Assembly: GCA_025531455.1 (NCBI GenBank)
Contig: JAMYHL010000010.1
Span: 992,001 to 1,056,000 of the forward strand
Source of the DNA: Apiotrichum sp. Y4204
Taxonomy: Eukaryota; Basidiomycota; Tremellomycetes; Trichosporonales; Trichosporonaceae
DNA: 64,000 nucleotides
Direction of reading: 5' to 3'
The number at the start of each line of letters is the position of its first letter. Position 1 is the stretch's first letter. The position numbers and the translations under genes were made by a program. This document shows positions 58,373-64,000 of the stretch, one piece after another. Under the pieces are notes generated by a model. That model was not told the origin of the DNA. It saw nothing but the letters and a program-made list of their open reading frames with translations, and ran no database searches.

Positions 58373-58696
58373 GCCAGTACCGTATGGTCCATGCACATTC
58401 ATAACACAAATGTTCTATATAGTACAAGATATGCCGGTATCGTCTCTCAACAACCCGACAATGTGCGCTCGCTGTGCGATGCCCTGGCCGGGGCACGCTG
58501 TAAGCTATACGTGTGGGATAGTAGGTATGGGTATAACCGGTTTAGGTGATACAAGCTTTTGGACGTCGCATGTTGACGGCATGGCGGTGTATCCAGTGAT
58601 GCAGAAAGCGCGTGTACGATTGCACATTCGCCGCAAACTGTACAGGGCTTTGCGACGGCACTGCCGCACGGGACTCGGCACAGACCTGGACGCCAT
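58373..58696. other. Convergent 3' region
   Basis: 324 bp between the stop codons of the oxygenase and the GT90 gene. No gene seen. Confidence 0.4.
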
Positions 58697-61182
58697 TTAC
58701 TTTGTGTACGAGGCAGCGGCACGGTCATCCGAGACGAGGCGCCAATACTCGAGGAAGATGAGGAAGACGAACGACTGCATGTCTGGCACACTGTTGGTCA
58801 GCGAGATCCGGAAGTGGAGGTTCAAGGAGCGTTGCCGCCAGCTACTCACCGCCAGTGGTCCTTCACAAAGTTGACACCGTTCATTGCAATCTCCTCAGCG
58901 AGTTCGCTGTTGCCTGGTGACGACCCATCTGGTGCGCCCTCGAAGAACGCCATAACGTCGTAGATGTCGTCATAGTCGTGGTGCACTGGTACATAGTGGT
59001 ACCACGGCACAAGCAAGTCACTGAACCACTCGGGCCACGCCGTGCTCTTCAACACTACGTTGTTGCTAGCCAGCAAGCGGCGGAAACGCGAGCTCCATGC
59101 GTTGCCATCAACGTCAACAACGTACTTATAGCTGAACGTTAGCCGGGCCGAATATCGAGAACGGGCAACTCAAACTCACAGCAGACTTTCTGGTCCCCGA
59201 ACCACATCCTTCCACGGCACGGTCTCTGCAAGCTCCTGGCACGACCCGTCTTCCTCGTTGCATTGCGCTGGTCCGCCAGAAAGGCCAATGTCGAACCACC
59301 GCTCGTTCATCTCCTTGAGGCGGTACGGCTCGGAGCGAACAGCGTTGTTCCGCTCAACGAGAATTTGATGCGGTGCCTCAGACTGGTTGTTCGCGAAGAA
59401 GTTGAGACGGTGACGCTGCGACTGGCGCCATGGGTGGCCCTTTGTGTGTGACATGCCTGTCGGCGAACCGCGCCAGAAAATCTTGCCCTTGGTCTTGTCC
59501 TTCCATTTGATCAGCCCCACAGTCTGGTACACGGCATCGAGAGGCACCATGACTATGTCCGAGTGCCTCAGAGACTGTTGTCAGCATGGAGGATCCCGCG
59601 AGAACATACCCTGGCGACGGATATGTACGGCACAAGGTTGACCGACGCGAATCGGTCGTCCCGGATTGCGACTGAGTTCTGACGTTAGTTCGGAACCTGT
59701 GGGAACCTGGGCTCGGATCCCAGAACCGGGAAACTCACCATGTGCCGCATCTCGGTGTTGTAGCAAACATCCAGGTGCATGTAGAAATCGCCCACGAACG
59801 ATTTTGGACGTGAAACCTCGGTAGAGGCGTCTTGCTCCTCGTTCAGAACCTGGGAAAGGGAAGACTGCTTGAGGGGGCTATCCGGAGGGCATGTCCATTG
59901 CCTGAAGGTTAGCTGAGTATGGGTGTATCTGCGCACCATCCAAAAGTCCATCGCATGTTCTGCTCGGCGCTGTTCAGCTGTGCAGGAGACCAAACTGCTG
60001 TTAGCTTGCGCAAGCCTCACAGAAATTTACCCTTCCCTGCACGTCCCAATGCTTCGGAGCGCTTCTGGAAGTCGTAACTGTCGATTAGCAAGGGCGATAG
60101 ACATGCGACTCACTGGACCTGCCCACGAGGCCCATCATCGATGTTGAATACAATCTTAAGTGGGGGATCCATCTGGAAGAACGCCTCTGGGAACTTGGAC
60201 AGAATGGGGAGCATAAGAGTGAGGGTGTTGCTGGCTGTCAGCTTCTCCTTCTAGATCTAGAGCTTACTTGCAACGCCACGACCAAGCGTCGGTACCTGCG
60301 ATCTTGACGCGTCCACGTCCACGTGTGTGCCAGTCCTCTGGCTCCCAGTCGCCATCCTCGTCGCACTGCGTACCCTGATCACCCTTGCCATCGGGGACAA
60401 ACGAGATGGTGTACATCATCTCCTTGTTCTCTTGGATGTCGATGCGCTCACGGAGTGTCTGTGCCGATAGCGACAGGTACTGCAAGAACGGCTTGTGCGC
60501 CATAGGGAACATAGAGGGCAGCCATACTGAGTTTGTGCTGTTCACAAAGGCATACCTGGAATGTCAGCGAATGGAGGAGCATCCAAGTGAAGCAAGAAGC
60601 TTATATTTGATGGTAGAAGCTTATATCTTGCTCATCGCTGTCACCAAGGGCACTTCACTGGAAGCCAAATCTGGCGGCGCAGGGTACTCACCACTTGTCA
60701 AAACCCTTTGGCGGCTTCATGCCCCATGTCGAGGTGTAGTCCTTGACGGCGTCCTTGAGAGTGTGTCGGCGATTTATGCGAGCCTCAATTTTGGCTGCCT
60801 GCTTTCGTCCGCGCTCAATGAGGAGCTTGATGGGGTGAACTGTGGTGTGTTGTGTAGGTTCGTAGAGGAACTCGCCGCGTTGGTTGAGCTTGACGGAGGG
60901 AAAGTTGACGTCCTGGTTCGTGGTGCGGAGAGGGTGGTCGGTGAGGTGGCCGTCGGTGAGCTGGAAGCGCGACTGGGCATGCGACCCGGTCTTTCCACGA
61001 ATGTTAGGCTCGACGGTCTCCAAGTCGTCCATGGATTGGGAGTGCGCTTCACGTCCGCCACGTCCAGCGATCGCCTCCGTCTGGTTGAGCTCAGAGTAGC
61101 GGCTGATGACGAGGTGCGCAGCGTAGACAAACAGCACGAGAGCCGCGAGCGTCATCAGACGCGTGAGTGACCGGAGCAGCAT
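58697..61182 (-). CDS. GT90 family glycosyltransferase, CAP10-like (type II Golgi membrane protein)
   Basis: Ten exons, complement(58697..58790, 58850..59131, 59180..59574, 59610..59678, 59739..59901, 59937..59997, 60031..60077, 60114..60230, 60268..60555, 60692..61182), give 668 residues in one phase. A short cytosolic stretch and one TM (LMTLAALVLFVYAAHLVI, residues about 10-28) give type II topology. The lumenal CAP10 domain shows PKGFDKWYAFV, WSWRC, LTLMLPILSKFPEAF, YDFQKRSEALG, QWTCPPDSP, IKWKDKTKGKIFWRGSPTG, and YKYVVDVDGNAWSSRFRRLL, then STAWPEWFSDLLVPWYHYVPV. Cryptococcal relatives act in capsule or glycan xylosylation; the sugar here is inferred only. One intron (59998-60030) is 33 nt. 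Confidence 0.93.
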
Positions 61183-62160
61183 GGCGGCCCGGAGACGATG
61201 AGTCGGTGGTGTTCACAGAGTAAAAAGAGATAAGACGACAAAGAAGAAGCAACGAAAGGAAAGGATCTCGAGGCGTGGGGTTTGGATGAGAATCCGAGCT
61301 TTGTGCGGCACGAGATCGGTCTGCCAGAAGCTTGGAAGGTTTCTTTGTCTTCTGGACTCGGATTCTGTGTGTGGTTCTGCCAAACTGCGGGCCGCGGGGC
61401 ACAGGTATGATCGACCTCTTCCGTTCCCGTTAGCCGCTGGCCGCCGTTGGTCTGTCCTTCATCTGCCAACGGCTCACTCGGCGGACCCGAAGAAAGGGAC
61501 GACGCGACGGCGGAAGCTAGAGTGCATGGAGTGGGTGGGCCTCGCGAGGCCTCGAGGCTTCGGGAGGCGTGCGCAGAGAGGGCCTGGGGGAGCAACAAGA
61601 CACTTTGTTCTCCGTGTGCTAGTGCGCAATTCAGCCCTTCTCGCTGATCGCTGAGCTTTCCCTTTACATCTGTCCGCTGAAGAAGCGGAGCAGGCAGCCC
61701 TGCTGTACCACTGTACTGCTGGCCTGCTGGGCAGCTGGGCAGCTGTAGGAGCCGCCGGATCCCTCCGCTTGGACCCACTCCCTAGAAGCCGTCCCCCCTT
61801 ATCTCATCTTATCCCTTCTCACTGTCCCGCGACGCGCCGCGCCGCGGCATGAGTGCCGTCACCGCCGTCCCTCGTCCCTTGCTCTCTCACATACACACAG
61901 TTTTTTGGGTGGCGCATGGCGCAGGGTCGCCAGCAGACACAAATACATTGGTGCTCACTGCATACAGGTCTGTGTGCAGTAGCTTCTCGGAATAAGTTTT
62001 CCTTGAAGTAGTTAGGACAGCCAAAAGCTACAAGGAAATTGAATAAAGCTGGAACGAAATGGATGTGCGCACTGTGGATCACACACCCTGCATTACTCAA
62101 ATCCCTGTCTATCCCTGGGCCATGCACTCTGGGTTCATGCCGGCAGTGGTAGCCTGCAAG

Positions 62161-62192
62161 CTGCAGCGCTGCAGCGCTGTAGCGCTGCATGC
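62161..62192. repeat. 8-bp tandem repeat of the CTGCAGCG type
   Basis: Four imperfect units, each containing PstI-like CTGCAG or near variants. The first two are identical. Confidence 0.85.
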
Positions 62193-63296
62193 CGCCTATG
62201 TCTACAAGTCCCTGGCCCGCAAAGGAACGCACGGACCCAGGGCGAGGCGAGATGACGCCAAGGGCACGGGCGCCCAGGGCAGAAAGGGGACATGGGACAT
62301 GTGCCTGGCAAGGTCCGATTGAATGGTCCATTATGGGGGCAGATCAATCTCCACAGCCAGGCAGTATGACTAGACACAAGTGGAAAGCATGCAGAACACC
62401 ACGGCCAAACCTTACCTCCTGCCTTGCTTGCTGCTTGGGCCCCCCTGCCTGCGGCGCCGGCCGTTCCAGTCCCGCATCCAGGTTCCAATTCCCCGCCTCG
62501 CTGCTCTTCCGAACATCACCCCGGTGTCGTCCCGGCTTGGCGGGTGCGAGAAAGAGGTGCAAGAAGGAGACGAAGAGGTATACGTGGGCTGCCCGCATGC
62601 TGTCAGTTGATCTCGGCTCTGCCGGCAGCCCGCAGAAAAGAACCCATCCGTTGCGCGCTTTGCAGCTGGCAGAGATGGAGAGGTGGATGGTAGAATGCGG
62701 CAAACGTCGCCGAGTTCCCTGGTCCCTGCGCATCGATTACTCCGAGCTCGGCAGAAAATGTGATACTCGGATGGTTAAGCAGGCATGCATACCTAGCTAT
62801 CTAGTGTGCAGCACAGACTTGTCTGACCTTTGCATTGCGTGCTCTTGTGTAGAGCGGCTGTCGATGTGTGGAATGTGCAGTGTAAGCTTGTCCAGAACAA
62901 GCTCGTATTCCAGCTTTCCATCGCGCCAGTGTAGCTTACTCCCACACCTCGGTTTGGCGACAAGCGCATCTTGATAGCGGTAACAACACTGCTGTAAACT
63001 GTATGAGTGTACCTCCTGAGTTTGTCGGGCAGTCAACCCACTGCCTCCGTTGTCAAGCGGCTGTTTTGTTGACCTTGGTCCAACCTCCAGATTAAAATAA
63101 GGTTTCTCCCGTGCCAGTCCCGGGTTCCTTGCAGTTACGACGGGGACCTCACGCGGCTTGGTGTGGTGGGAACGCGGTGCCGACTGGTGGATCGTAGAGC
63201 CGCTCTTGTCTCGCGCGGACATGGCCTGAAGGACAAGTATCGGTTGGGCTATGACAATGTATGCTGACGCAGGACGCAGTCTGCAGACCCCCGCTG

Positions 63297-63316
63297 GTCC
63301 AGTTTATAAACTGGAC
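63297..63316. repeat. Perfect 20-bp palindrome
   Basis: GTCCAGTTTATAAACTGGAC reads the same on both strands. It has an AT core (TTTATAAA). It could bind a dimer, extrude as a cruciform, or be chance. Confidence 0.9.
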
Positions 63317-64000
63317 TAGCTTTGCTAGTTCTTCGTTCCTGTTTGCCCCACTCCCACGACCACTCGACCCCGACAACCGTTGAAAAGGGAGTTGCTTCCT
63401 AGGAACGCAACGGCGGACAGGGCCGTGAGAGTGGGAACATTACGAGGAGAACTAACTAGATGAACATCAATGAAGGACTGAGATGGGCAACATGGCGAGC
63501 CGGAAACCATGGTCGATGACGATAGATGGTCGAAACCCTCGTTGACCTCGGGACTCCAAACGCTGTAGAGCTTCCAGAACGTCCTAAAAAGCTTCCTGGT
63601 CTCCAAGCTGGAGCCCAAGTTGGAGCCAAGCTCGTGAATGTTGAAAGGAAGAGGTGCTCCGCGAACCCAGTGCTGACGACCGGGGTGTCGCGAAAACCCT
63701 ATATGCAGAATCACTGAGCTTCTGACGCCTGAGTCTCATTGAGTGAAACGCTGTTCGCGCTAAATAGAAGCCTTAGATTATATGTGCACGCAGGCAGTCT
63801 CTTCAGCTTGGCAGTGACTTGTTCCACTGGTTTGACGGACCATCTTCGTCGAGTGCCCACGTTCAACTATACAGAGCTGGAAAGTGGACTGCGCTCGCCA
63901 GAGTAACCACATAGCGCCAACACAAAGAATGCTGAAAGTGAGAGACCAGGGTATAGTGGTGATTGCGCCTGTTACCGCCAAAAAGCAGTCTGATCCCATC

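Larger units (their letters stand above)
61183..64000. other. Right end without recognisable gene; repeats and a 20-bp palindrome
   Basis: 2.8 kb with short overlapping frames only. The part next to 61182 is the GT90 promoter. At 62161-62192 there are four 8-bp units of the form CTGCAGCG, CTGCAGCG, CTGTAGCG, CTGCATGC. A perfect 20-bp palindrome is at 63297-63316. A minus-strand frame (63778-63999) contains one hydrophobic stretch and could be an exon of a gene that continues beyond the window, but nothing confirms it. Confidence 0.4.

Noticed and set aside
63778..63999. Short minus-strand frame with one hydrophobic segment
   Set aside because: Too short, cut by the window edge and without motif. 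It could be an exon, but nothing supports it.

Overview
The window is nuclear DNA of a GC-rich, intron-dense basidiomycete yeast, most likely a tremellomycete and perhaps of the Trichosporonales (inference). The evidence is the gene content (CAP10-type GT90 transferase, Tudor-SN, MYST acetyltransferase, mitochondrial carriers), very short introns of about 33-60 nt with GTGAGT-type donors and a CTRAC branch point almost touching the 3' AG, and no bacterial-style operons. Nearly every gene is split. The models below were spliced by hand so that phase is kept and family motifs join across each junction.

Left third (1-23.9 kb): the tail of a fungal transcription factor; a mitochondrial NAD+/nucleotide-type carrier (minus); a single-exon F-box-like orphan (plus); a divergent pair of NOP13-like nucleolar RRM protein (minus) and YIF1-like ER-Golgi protein (plus) sharing a 295-bp promoter with a perfect inverted repeat; mitochondrial ribosomal protein uS15m (plus); 3-methylcrotonyl-CoA carboxylase alpha subunit (minus); an EI24/RRT8-like membrane protein (plus); transketolase (minus); and a seven-TM protein of unknown function (minus).

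Middle (23.9-46.5 kb): a long gene-poor stretch with an intron-containing tRNA-Thr(AGU); ISD11 (Fe-S cluster assembly, minus); the NuA4-type acetyltransferase ESA1 (minus) divergent from RGP1 (plus); protein-L-isoaspartate methyltransferase in eight small exons (minus); ribosomal protein uL16/RPL10 (minus) divergent from phosphopantetheine adenylyltransferase (plus); and a mitochondrial transcription-factor-B-like methyltransferase-fold protein (minus). A 5.1-kb gap with no recognisable gene follows.

Right third (46.5-64 kb): a large Ser/Pro-rich protein of unknown function that starts with a 10-nt coding exon (plus); DUG3-like glutamine amidotransferase, whose first 12-nt exon carries the catalytic Cys2 (minus), divergent from a 12-exon Tudor-SN gene (plus); a 2-oxoglutarate/Fe(II) oxygenase (plus); a ten-exon GT90/CAP10 transferase (minus); and 2.8 kb without a recognisable gene.

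The genes are mostly unrelated housekeeping functions. Loose themes are mitochondrial function (carrier, uS15m, MCC, ISD11, MTF1-like) and the early secretory pathway or Golgi (YIF1, RGP1, GT90). I found no biosynthetic cluster, intact transposon, CRISPR or clearly new multi-gene system. The unusual content is at the level of gene structure: 10-30 nt coding exons, 33-36 nt introns, a GC-AG intron, tandem NAGNAG acceptors, and two proteins of unknown function.
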